NCBI GenBank assembly: GCA_001599975.1
Contig: BCIO01000001.1
Span: 1,488,001-1,552,000, forward strand
Source: Cystobasidiopsis lactophilus
Lineage: Eukaryota; Basidiomycota; Agaricostilbomycetes; Agaricostilbales; Chionosphaeraceae
DNA length: 64,000 nt
Direction of reading: 5' to 3'
In this document: positions 8,997 through 19,407 of the stretch, piece by piece
Position numbering within the stretch: position 1 is the stretch's first letter
Layout: each line of letters opens with the position of its first letter
The notes under the pieces: model-generated
What the model saw: only the letters and a program-made list of their open reading frames with translations
Told to the model about the DNA's origin: nothing
Databases searched by the model: none
Position numbers and translations under genes: made by a program

Positions 8997-10656
8997 ATGA
9001 AGAGGCGCAGCGCTTCCCCAGGCCCCAGTGGTCCGGGTACCAAGAAGCAAAAGTTGGGCGAGGAAGACCAAGAGGCGTTTGTGAAGGAGGAAGAGGCCGC
9101 TGCCCAAGGCATCTTGATCGACTATGCCTTGACGGACGGGACCGTCCTCAAAATGTTGCTTTCGACGGATGACGAGCACTACGAGGAGATCAAGAAGTCC
9201 AATGACAAGGAATGGCCTGGCGTGCTTCAGAGCTTCGGATCTGATGTGAGTGCAAGGGAAGTCATGCCTATGCCCAAGACTCATCTGCTACCCGCAGCTC
9301 GAAACGGTGCTGCAGTACGCTCGGGACGCACTCCTCTTGCGAGGTCCCCGTTACTTCCAGCAAGTGCTCATTGGTTTCACCTTCCCTGAAGACTACTAAG
9401 CGTTGGCTTGCAGATTGGATCCGGAAAACAAGTACGCGTTAGCCAAGACCACCAAGGTTCAGTTCGACGGCAAGGACAAGGCCTACAGATCAAGGTCCTA
9501 CATCGAGGCACTACATCGGATGGTTCTGAGGACCAAAAACGATGGCAACGTTCTGACGCTCTCGCTCTACCTCGACACCCTGCTTTGCGCTGTCGCCACC
9601 AACGACGTATTTTCTGCCTCTCTCCTCCGGTGAGCACCTATTTTAGGTTGCATATGCGATTCTCAATCGATCAAGGGGTAGCCGAGCCACAGCCAGACCA
9701 CAGGATATGACACCTCTCAGGATGCACGAGATCGTCTCGCCCGCTCAAGCCGCGCAACCTGGTCCGCTTAGAGTGGTCTATGTGTGGGATGTCGTATGTC
9801 TTCCATCTTTATTTTGCTGGAGACATGGGCTAACTTCAATGCAGACGCCCGGCAACATCGTCAAGAAGCCCTACTTTGGAATGACGACAAATTGGCCTAA
9901 CCGAGAGGCCTCATACCAGGGCGAACAGCTGCCTTCCATTCGAATGCAGTCCAGGAATGATGCCGGTGAGGATTCTGGTCGTTGAAGCTTCTGGTGGCCT
10001 GAGCTCAAGCTGCGGCAGTCCATGTTTCGGGCTGGCAGGCGTACTTCGCCTACAAAGGCGACGACCAATGTCCCCCGGCCAAATTGTTTGCTGTCGAGTC
10101 CCAAAGCATTTTCTTGACCAATGCACATTTGGAAGAGACGGGGTCCAACACCAGACCCATGGATTCCTGTCTGCTGGAGGTCATCACTCGGCCGGCTTTC
10201 GACCGCTTTTTCGAGGTGCTTTACGACAAGCGTACCGTACGTGCTGCTCTCCTTTTTGGTGTCGCGGTCTCGACTTGAATTTGATGGCAGTCAATCCCTG
10301 GATTTGAAATCCCTGGCCCACCAGTGGTAGACAACAATGAGACGCGCTGGCTCGAGCTCTTTGCCGACATCCCCGTCGGCGCATGGACGCTCTACCACCT
10401 TTTGCACGAAAACCCTCGCTACCCATTGCCCGAGATTGCGAAGCAGTTTCGCGCTGAATGGTTCCCGTCCGGCAACTTGCCCTTCTGGATGCTGTCGGAG
10501 GAGGAGCGCAGCCAGGTTGCTTCGCGCGCAATTCCTCGACCCTCTTCATCCTCCGGCCACACGCCCAAGCCTCGCTCGACGGGAGGTTCCTACCAAAAGG
10601 CGGAGGCCAGCGAGAAGTTCAAGCAAAAGATGAAGTCTATGTTTGACGACGATTGA
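8997..10656 (+). CDS. Unidentified, probably nuclear protein
   Basis: ATG at 8997 starts MKRRSASPGPSGPGTKKQKL, which contains a bipartite-like basic signal and an acidic stretch (EEDQEAFVKEEEAAA). Further exons, joined across gtgagt, gtgctc, gtgagc, gtatgt, gtgagg and gtacgt donors, give LETVLQYARDALLLRG, ENKYALAKTTKVQFDGKDKA, LTLSLYLDTLLCAVATND, VHVSGWQAYFAYKGDD and RPAFDRFFEVLYDKRT. The last exon ends GSYQKAEASEKFKQKMK then acidic DDD* at 10656. The likely nuclear location rests only on the basic N-terminal signal. No family recognised. Confidence 0.65.
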
Positions 10657-10832
10657 AATGAATAGATCTTGTAGATCTTGCGCTGCAACTTGTCGATTCA
10701 CAAGGCCTAATACAGGGACTGTGGGTCTAAGTTGAACTTCATATGCTGAGTCGGAATGCTCAGCAAGGTTGTGAGGCCTCAGAGGTGGCGGGGCTGGCTG
10801 AAGTCTTTCTTCCTCAGCTCATCGCTTGGGAT

Positions 10833-12551
10833 TCACCACTGTGGTTTCATCGTAGCCGTGGGCGACCAGCTTTCGGTAGGGATCTAAGACGTTTCGTCAG
10901 CAACGCAAGACTCCTAGAGAGGATAGGGAGAGGCGCACATTGCACGAGGTGCTCAGCGAGGCCAAGAAGTCGGCGGTGCTTTGGTTGGCAGCTGGCAAAG
11001 TGATGATCTCGCCGGTGGCGTACAGATCGGCCCACGAGTATGTGATTGCGTTTGTCTGAATAATCCTAAACGTCACATCTCGAAGCAGCATCTGAGTGGA
11101 AAGACTCACGTTGTTGGTCAAAACTGGGTTGGTCGATTTGAAGGTCTTCCAGCTCCAGAATGTCGAGCTGCTCCAAATGTCAGCACAGAATGTCCGTGAC
11201 GAGCTCTCGTGCGCCTACCCGGCCGAAGTGGCAAAGGCGGACAGCTGAGCTTCGTAGAACTTCTTCAAGAACGAGTTGGACATCACGCCGGCTGTCTCAA
11301 AGTCAGGCTCTGCGCTTGTCGCAACGTGTAAATAGAGCATACTGGTCAAGCTCCACTCGGTCACCGCCACAGGCACAGCATAGTTGACATAGCCCTCGGC
11401 CTTTTGGCAGACTTGCTCCAAAATGTTGCTGGTATCGTATTGGAGCGGGAAGTTGCCCGGGTAGGGGTGATCTTCGATGATGAGGATGTCGCTACGCTTG
11501 CCATTCACGAAATCGGCCCAGTACTAGAAGGTTCACAGTAAGGAGAGGCACTCTCTTGTCATGGAGGGCAACCTACCTGAATTCCTTGGAATGCATGATG
11601 GAAAATCATCGGGATGGGATCAGACATGGCGGCTATCGTGGCGTAAGATCGCTCGTAGAACTTGGCGAGCGTTTGGAGCTGGCCAGAAGTATAGGTGACC
11701 GGTTCGTTGCAGATGGCAATGCTGGAGTAGAGGCTGCGGTATGGCGAAGACAGCATGTAGTCCAGCGCAGCCTTGAGCGTGGCATCGGCTCGCGTTTGCT
11801 GCTCGTCAGTCCAGAACTGGATGTTGCTCGTGTTGTGTCCGGACTGCTGAAGGCCGTTTTGGGAGCCCGGTAGACCGTGCAGGTCTAACATGAGGTACAT
11901 GTTGTGCGAGTAGGCGTACTCTTCGATCCTTCGCAGTTGGTCGAGTTGGCCGGTCGCGACATACGGCTCGTCTGCCGTCGGCGGAATGAAAGCCCAAAAG
12001 CCAATGGGGATTCGCAAGTGGTTGAAGCCGGCTTGGGCGATGGTGATGATGTTGTCAGCAGTGAGCTCGTTCCAGTGTGCTTCGAGCGCTGCTGGTGCTT
12101 GCGCGCCCAAAACTTCGCTGAACGTCCACTCGTCCCAGCTGCTTTCGCCGGCTAGACCAACGAACCAGTCCTCATCCATCCACCTCTCCAGCACAAGCCA
12201 GTTGCCCAGCGACATTCCTGTGGCCCGTCAAGTTAGCTGGCGCTTTTCAACGCGTTCGGAGGTTTTTGACCCACCGACCATCTTGAAATCTGGCGAAGTC
12301 CAGTCCCACAACGGGAGCGGCGTGATCGCAGCGTGGACAGTCGTGTTGGAGGGGTTCGCCACAGAGGTCGAAGAGGCTGAAGAGGCGCTGGTAGAGGAAC
12401 TGGACGAGCCGTCATTGGCGGCAACATGCGCATTGCTGGCATCGTTGTGGTGCTTGAGGCCGACTCCCAGGCCGACGCCCAATCCCACGCCGACGAGGAT
12501 GAAGCACGCAGCGGCCAACAAGGCGAAGAGGCGCCCTCTGGAGGCAGGCAT
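10833..12551 (-). CDS. Type II membrane exo-beta-1,3-glucanase (GH5)
   Basis: Likely trims beta-1,3-glucan at the cell surface. A short basic N-terminus (MPASRGR) is followed by a membrane anchor at about residues 8-32 (a Gly/Val/Leu-rich run) and a Ser/Ala/Thr linker, the layout of fungal membrane-bound Exg2/ExgD-type enzymes rather than of a cleaved secretion signal. The GH5 catalytic domain begins with MSLGNWLVLERWMDEDWF, then LRIPIGFWAF, MYLMLDLHGLPGSQNG, the acid/base site ICNEP, and VTEWS with the nucleophile Glu. Introns lie near 12,213-12,276, near 11,520-11,575 and close to the 3' end. The last exon could end at 10833 or, in another phase, at 10819. The start ATG at 12551 is divergent from the dehydrogenase gene. 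Confidence 0.88.
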
Positions 12552-13215
12552 CGTTTGGAAGATTTCGAATGAGGTCTGGAAGAAACGCGTCTCCTATTTG
12601 TCGTTCCGTCACAAAATTTCTCTACAGAGGACGCGGGTAAGGTTTAAATGAACGTCGAAGTTGGTGTTGAAGGCACAAAATGAAAAGAGACAGAGGGTCG
12701 CCAAGCAAGCTTGGCTGTCAGGATCGAGGCGAGCATCCGCAGCACTCCGAGTCCCCCTGCATTCCTCTTCCCGGGTCGACGGCTCGTGGGACCAGTTTCG
12801 CGTTTCTGTTGTCTCTTTTCAGGCGTCTTTGCTGCTTCACAAGCATCCAGGCTGGCCATTTGTTCTGCAGTGCGCTTTGACAGAAGCCGAACCCAAACCT
12901 TCGCGAGATCCGGTGGCAAAACTGTCCTTAGCTCGATTTGAAGGCCGCCTTGACAATGCCTGTGTCTTTTGTGCTAGCATGAATTCTTAATGATGCTCTC
13001 TCCATGTAGCTCTCCATGTGCCATTATTTGGGGCCTTTTTCTTGGGGAGCGGGCCAGGCCACCTGGCCACCCTCGCTGACTAAGGAACCTCGAAGCCATT
13101 CCTCCGCACCTCAAGGCTCCTCGATGACTCAGCATGGTCTATATAACACTCGATGTCGCTCCTCTTTCTCCTCATCGCTCCTCTCTTTCCTGCTCGACCA
13201 CTTTCCATCGAGAAC
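12552..13215. other. Divergent promoter region between glucanase and dehydrogenase genes
   Basis: No gene is supported. The right end holds a TATA-like box and a CT-rich tract that serve the plus-strand dehydrogenase. Confidence 0.55.
13138..13147 (+). promoter_or_regulatory. TATA box of the dehydrogenase gene
   Basis: The sequence tctatataac lies about 70-78 bp upstream of the ATG at 13216 and is followed by a CT-rich stretch (cgctcctctttctcctc), as is common around fungal transcription starts. Confidence 0.6.
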
Positions 13216-14380
13216 ATGGCTCCCTCCACTTTCAACAAGAAGACGACTGCCGCCGAGGCCGCCGACTATTTCGATAAGGAAATCAAAGGAAAGACTGGTG
13301 AGCTTGTTGGAGATGAACAACCACAGCAACGGACTCATGCGGAACTATGGCTGTAGTCCTCATCACCGGCGTCTCCATTGGATCGATTGGCTCGGAGGCG
13401 GCAAAGGCCATCTCGAAGCATCAGCCTAAGCTCCTCATCCTTGCTGGACGCTCAACTACCAAGTGAGAGGCCCAAGTCTCTTCATTTTAAACCGCCACTG
13501 ACGCCGATGCAAAGGCTTAATGCCATCGAGGACGTCATTCGCAAAGAAGCGCCCCATGTCAACCTGAAGCACCTTATTGTTGATCTTTCTTCTCTGGAGA
13601 GTGTCCGACGAGCTGCAAAGGAAGTGACCGAGCCGGTGGACGTCCTGATCAACAATGCGGCGTGAGTACTGATTGTGCAAGACAATAGCCATTTGAAGCT
13701 GACCATCGCTATTCAGCTTGGTCAATGACACGTATGAAGAGACTGTTGATGGTTTCGAGCTCTGCTTCGCTTCCAACCATTTGGGCCCCTTCCTGCTCAC
13801 CAACCTTCTCCTGCCGCGCCTGCTTGAAGGCAGCGACAACCGCATTGTCAATGTCTCCTCCCGAGCCCACCTTTGGGGCGACATCGCGTGGCCCGACCCT
13901 CAGAGCTTCGACAAAGGGGCCAAATTTTCGTCCAAGACTGCCTACTCTCAAACCAAGGTCGCGGCCATCTTGTTCGCCAGTGAGCTGGCCAAGCGCTATG
14001 CTAAAGACGGAGTAGTTGCATTTTCCCTTCATGTGAGCAACACCTCATTCTCGCGGTGCGCGATAAAGCTAAAGTCTGCCAAACAGCCTGGCACCATTCC
14101 TTCCCCTGGCGCTCTCCAGCTTCTAGCGTTCGACGAGCTCTCCGACGCTGGCTACTTGGACGAGAACGGCAAGCCGACCAACCCAGATGCATGGAAGACT
14201 TTGGAGGAAGGCGCCGCCACCCACATCGTTGCGGCTTTCGACCCGACCATTCAAGACAAGTCGGGAGCCTATCTCCTCGACTGCCAAGTCTCTTCTGAGC
14301 TGGCGCCTTATGCCAAGAGCGAGGCGAGCGCTGAACGACTTTGGGACCTGTCCAACAAGCTCGTGAATGAGCACTTCTAG
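13216..14380 (+). CDS. Short-chain dehydrogenase/reductase
   Basis: NAD(P)-dependent oxidoreductase with a Rossmann fold, related to the retinol-dehydrogenase-like fungal SDRs; the substrate cannot be told. ATG at 13216; exon 1 encodes MAPSTFNKKTTAAEAADYF. After intron 1 comes the nucleotide-binding loop LITGVSIGSIGSEA (TGxxxGxG form), then LILAGRS, VDLSSLESV, and the NNAA motif. The catalytic region has NVSS and the YSQTK Tyr-Lys pair. An intron at about 14034-14090 joins FSLH to PGTIPSPGA, giving the usual SLHPG motif. The stop is at 14380. About 305 residues when spliced. It is followed on the same strand, 191 bp later, by an aldose 1-epimerase. Confidence 0.9.
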
Positions 14381-14571
14381 AGCTCGAGCCATTGTACAAT
14401 ACCTAGTTGGATTTCTGAAGATGAATTGCTACATCTGCGTCCTCTTTTACCCCCGACTTCTTTTGCAATGACGCGGGGGTATGAATTTCGCCGCTTTCGG
14501 CTTGCCTGCGTCTGGCTCGCCACCGACGCAGCTTGGAGTTTCCTTGGTCCGCGCCACCACCAAGCCCAACA

Positions 14572-15903
14572 ATGGAGCCTGTCATCCTTTCATGCCCACG
14601 AGTAGAGCTCTCCATCTTGCCTTTTGGATTACACCTGCACAAGCTGGTCGTCGACGGCGACCAGGACCTGCTGGTGGGCCCGCAAGATGCACGCGAGTTG
14701 GAGGCGGAGCGTTCCTACCGCAACGTGTGCTGTTCTTGATGCCTCTCTGGGTCAAATTGCTCAGTAAAATCATGTACAGTCCGTTATCGGTCGCTATAGT
14801 TCACGTTTGCCGGCAACACCTCTCGAACTGCCTGGAGGAGCGGTTGTTCACCCGCGGGGCGAAGAAGCGCAAGCCTTTGCGCTGCATGGCGGTGTAGGCT
14901 AGCGCACCTAGCCTCATTTCAGAGTTGTCATGATTCTGCTTCTGTAGCCCAGCGGCTTTGACACGAGAGTATGGACGGCTCGCTCAAGAAAGGACTCGGA
15001 CCTGTTTCCTTTGGAGGATACCCTGTTCCCCGCCACGACTGAAGGACAGGAAGCACTGTTCTTTCTGGAGTCAGAGGAGGGTGATCAAGGATTCCCTGGC
15101 CGAGTCCTGTTCGAAGCTCTCTATCGGCTGAAACCAATTTCTTCGCCTTCTCCCCCTCTTCAACACACAGGCCTCGCAGAACTGCTCGTCGCATTTCGTG
15201 CAAAACTCTTAGGATCATACGAGGACGGCTTCGCCACACCCTTGAACCTGACCCAGCACACAGGCTGGCTTCTGCATCCCGACCCAGACATCAGTAGACA
15301 CAGATTGTGGCTAGGTGCCAAATCTGCCGCTGTGCTGGAGCCAGACACGCTAGTGGCCACTGGAAAGGCGCGCCCGGTGGGCGATTTCGATAAGCGACTG
15401 GATTTCTCCAAAAGCCCCGCCTTCTCAGATGGCTTTCTCGAAGAGGGCGTTGGTATGTATCTCGCTGCATCGCCTTCCAGATTCATGACCTTGAAATTCC
15501 GTGCAGATGACAATTTCATCTTCGATGCGCATCATCCAACAGACGTGCTCGCAGAACTATCGCATCCAGCGTCCAAGATCTCGCTTCAGTTCCGATCAAA
15601 TCAGAATGCACTCGTCGTCTACACTGCCAACCATTTCTCTCCAGAGCTAGGAACCAAGAAATCCACGCACTCAAAGGGGAATTCGCCGGGCGGATACTTG
15701 AAGCACGGTGAGCCAAAACGCTCGCATCGGCCATTCCTGCTAACATGTTGGTCCCAGGCTGTGTCTTCCTCGAGTGGCAAGCGCCGTGCGGAACGGTGCT
15801 CTTTCTTGACTCGCTGGGGAAGATGGGAACGAATACCTTGCTGAGACCCGGACAAGTGTACGAAGCGTGGCACTCAACGACATTGAACGAAAAGGGTTCG
15901 TAG
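14572..15903 (+). CDS. Aldose 1-epimerase (galactose mutarotase family)
   Basis: Interconverts the alpha and beta anomers of aldoses. ATG at 14572 starts MEPVILSCPRVELSILPFG. An intron (about 14724-14777) leads to VIGRYSSRLPATPLELPGG and ALHGG. A second intron (about 14897-14947) joins to PSGFDTRVWTA, so the LHGGxxGFDxRVW block of the family is restored. Then follow GDQGFPGRV, NLTQHTGW, DISRHRLWLGAKSA, VLEPDTLVATGKARPVGDFD, and after two more introns DNFIFDA, VYTANHF, VFLEWQAP and LLRPGQVYEAWHS. The likely catalytic residues are the His of LHGG, the His of NLTQHT and the Glu of FLEWQ. Length is about 335 residues, normal for the family. The NLTQHTGW motif differs slightly from the common NLTNHSYF. 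Confidence 0.9.
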
Positions 15904-16019
15904 TGCAATGTCTAGACAGAGTAAGGAATGAGGTGGTACAATAAAGAAAGACCGATTTCAGAGTATAGCTAAGCGCCACTGAAGATCCCCAGCGGTCAAA
16001 AAACAAAGCCCGTGACCTT

Positions 16020-18546
16020 TCAGAGTACCAATGCCGAATCGGCAAGGTGATCCCGCTGGTAGACATTGCGGCCAAAGCCAGGCGCCAAGAAGGGCATGTC
16101 GCGCTCGGCGAGGCCTGCGCTGTCATCCTCTTCCGCAGACGAGTTGTTGCCAGTGGCGAACTCGAACGGCTCCTCTGCAACAACGTAGTCGCCTTCGATC
16201 TTGATGAGCGCATCGGTGTCCTCGAAGGTGCCGTAGGCCGGGCGGTCGTCGATGAACTCGGTGTCCCTCACGACCTTGACGGCATGCCAGCCGTTGTTAA
16301 CGACGTTGTTGTTGCTGCCGCCGTTGTTGTTTCTGCCACCCTGGTTGTTCTGCTGACCTGGAGCCTTGGTGGTCTGCGCGGCTTTGGTGGAAGTGGTCTT
16401 GGTGCTCATCGTGCTCGTGGTCTTTGCCGAAGTTGTGCTGGTGCTCGTTGTCGACGTGGTGGCCGCCTTAGTGGAAGAAGTAGTGGTGGCAGCGGCCGAA
16501 GACGTGGTAGTAGCGGCCTTGGAGGAAGTCGACGACGTTGCGGCAGCCGAGGACGAAGAGGTCTTGGCCGAGGAAGAGGCGGCGACCGAGGAAGAAGCAG
16601 CCGAAGAAGAGGCGGCGACCGAAGAAACAGGTGCACCCGCAGTCAGAGCGGCCGAAGCAGAAGCCGAGGTCCAGGTGCAGCCCGCGTCAGAGTACTCGCA
16701 AGGCATGATGCACGGCAAAAGGACGAGGTCGGCGGTGTTGTTGGTACCAGATTGAAAGTTGCCCTGGGCGGTCCAAGGGTCGCTGACCATAGCCTGCGGC
16801 GCAGGGGGCCACCACTGCGGGAAGCAGGCGTAAGAGTAAGCGCCGTTGAATCGGGCGGCAGCGAAGTTGTTGCCAGTGGTCACAGTCTTGGTCATGCCGG
16901 CGGTGGCGACACCCCAGCCGAAGTAGCCGCCGCTGCTCTTGAAAACGTTGTTTGAAACCTAGACGTGGAACGTGAGCTTGGGCTAGTCCTGGACCAAGAA
17001 GCTGAGCAACTCACCGAACCGCCAAAGTTGTAGTACGCCGTGTCATTATAAGTGCCCCACACCATGATGCCCATGGCGATACCAATCTTGATCATGGAGC
17101 CTTGTGTGTCTGTGAACATCCAGCAGAAGTCAGTGCGCGCCCTGTTGTGGCCAGTGGAGAGAGACGCACTGAGGACGTTGTTAGACACGACGGTGCCAGT
17201 GTAGTCACCGCTCCAAGGGTTCCAGTCGACCAGGTTGATACCACCCAAGGCCACACGGTTCTGGGAGATAAGACTGTACGGGCCGTGTGAGCAAGAACTT
17301 GACGAAGAAGGAGCCAAAGGGACGCACGTGTTGCTGGAGACGGTGGAGCCTGGAGCGCCAAAGATAACGATCATGCCATCGGTAGCGTCAGTGATGGTGT
17401 TGCCGCGGACAGTGCTTCCAGGGCAAGCCAAAGAAATGCCGTCAGCCCTGCGCGCTCACTCGTAAGCCAAGTCGCCAACATAACGGAAAGCGAAGAGCAC
17501 TCACCATTGACCGGGGTTCTGAACGTCGGCGCGCTTCGAGAGCTGCTCTTCTTCATCGTCATCAAAGCTGCGCTTCCTGAACTGGTAAGCGGTGTTGGGC
17601 GAGTTGCCCGAGGGGCCGATTTGGTTGTTGATGATTTGGGACCCAGAGCAGTCCATTGCGCCCTCTGGAGTCGTGTGATGAGCACAAGACTCCGTTAGCT
17701 GAGAAGGACTTTGGGCTCACCAGCAATGTGCAGAGCAGACCAGCCACGAGGCTCGAAAATGTGGCACTGCTCGACAGTTTGTGTGGTGGTTCCACCGCCC
17801 ATCTCAATCAAAGCGGCGCCATCCTGGTCCACTAGTCAGTAGAGGCCACGGCCAACAAGACAGGTGGGTAAACTCACGCCGAGCCAGCCCAAGCCGGGAC
17901 GATTGCCATCGAGCTGAATGTTGCGAATGGCGTCGTCTTGCCAGACCATGTAGATGGCAACGGACTGGTTATCACCGGCGACCTGGATGGTGGCACGGGT
18001 GGAGTCCGTCGGGTAGCCGTAGGTGGAAAGCTCTTGGCCGGTTTGATAGAAGTAGATCGTGTCGGTGATCTGGTAAGTGGTACCGGGGCAGAGCTGGACC
18101 TTGTAGTTGGGGCCACCCTTGGAGAAGAGCACGTTGATGTCGTCCTGGTTGGACCCGGCGGCGAGGCAGTTGACGCCTGCGGCGGCGGCCTTACTCTTCA
18201 CGTTGGCCTTCAAGTGGAAGGCGTGGTAGTTGATGGCGCGCTGGTGGAGCTCCAAGCTGAACTCGGGGTGCGCACGCTTCTCGGCCTGCGCGCGGAAAGC
18301 CCAGGACGGCTCGCGTTTGCGCAGAATCTCGTCGGCGCTATCGTCGACGAACTTTTGCTTGGCGGTGTGGGTGAACTCGGGCTTGAAGCCGCCGGTGGGG
18401 CTGGCGGCCAACGGGTTGTTCTCGAGAGCAACGGGCAGCATGCGCTCGGCCAAGGTGGTGGGAGCGGCAGCGGCCAGGTACGGGCTTGAGGCGGCCAAGA
18501 GGGCGGTCAAGAGGAAGCCGGAAGAGCGGCGTCTTGTCGAAACCAT
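16020..18546 (-). CDS. Secreted parallel beta-helix protein with Ser/Thr/Ala-rich C-terminal region
   Basis: ATG at 18546 starts a signal peptide (hydrophobic FLLTALLAASSPYLAAAAP). A pro-region with Lys-Arg sites (AEKRAHPEF, and later LSKRADVQN) suggests processing by a Kex2-type protease. The central part has repeated short strands typical of right-handed beta-helix carbohydrate-active proteins: YKVQLCPGTTYQITDTIYF, IQVAGDNQSVAIYMV, CHIFEPRGWSALHIA, GNTITDATDGMIVIFG, ALGGINLVDWNPW and NNFAAARFNGAYSY. It is followed by about 100 residues of Ser/Ala/Thr repeats, an Asn/Gly-rich stretch and a final acidic domain, with the stop at 16020. There are four or five introns. No catalytic residues can be assigned. 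It is likely extracellular or wall-bound and heavily O-glycosylated. Confidence 0.8.
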
Positions 18547-19407
18547 GTTGGGTGGCAGTTTAGTGATGCAGTCGATGCAGGCAGTTGATCAACAAGAGCG
18601 AAAAAGCTGAGTTTCCAAAGTCGCTGTCAAAGCTGGGACGACCGTCGAGGGTTTTGGAAAAACGAGAGTAAGTGCCCGACTCTGAGGGGCGTAGAACAGA
18701 TAAGAAACAGAAAGGGACAGGAAGCCTTTGCGAGTCGCAGAAGACTTGGTGTGCCGGAGAGGAGACCTTGTTGAAGGAGTGTAGCTGCTCAGACCTGCTT
18801 CGCTGGTGGTTAAAAGGAAAGAAGGATTGTCCTTGGCTGGAGGGACGAACAAGGTTTCTATCCCGCTGCCCTTTCGTACAAACGAAAAACTGGAACCGTC
18901 GCAAGGGAGTGAGAAGTCAAGTCTGGGCGCAAAGGTTGTCCTGCAATTAACCAAGGCGGGTGGCCCCTTGCGCATCGAGACATGATTACAACAAAGCATC
19001 AGGAGACTTCGCGTGGCCTGGATCGGCTTGCATTTGGCAGGTGGGACCGAGTTGCATAAACGCGGATTGCCAAAGGCGGGTTGCCATCGTCGGCAGCGGC
19101 CTCTCCTTCTTTCGAAGTCTGTTCATAGCGCTCTGGCTCATTCGCAAGGCCCGAATATCGCAGCGCAAGGAGAGTTATCAAAGGCGTCAGCGTTCAAGGA
19201 GGAGCGGAGAGTTTCCCGACGAAGTGGCGTTGCTTCGAGGTGGTGCACCGGTGGTTGTTACACACTGCAAGCTGCAGCGCGTGCCTGACTGCGTCTTATA
19301 CACGCTCAATGGCCTACAGACGCTACCAATGCAATAGAACAGGGACCCCAGCTGAGACGAACCGAGACCATAGAGCGCTGATCTTTCCTTGAATCGCGCC
19401 GGCGACC
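18547..19407. other. Divergent intergenic region
   Basis: No gene supported between the beta-helix gene and the Rsc9 gene. A short frame at 18589-18999 on the minus strand lacks introns, domains and composition typical of the neighbours. The region should hold the promoters of both genes. Confidence 0.5.

Noticed and set aside
16047-16955. 302-codon Gly/Arg-rich frame opposite the beta-helix gene
   Set aside because: It is the reverse complement of Ser/Ala/Thr repeat codons, giving an artificial Gly/Arg-rich peptide.
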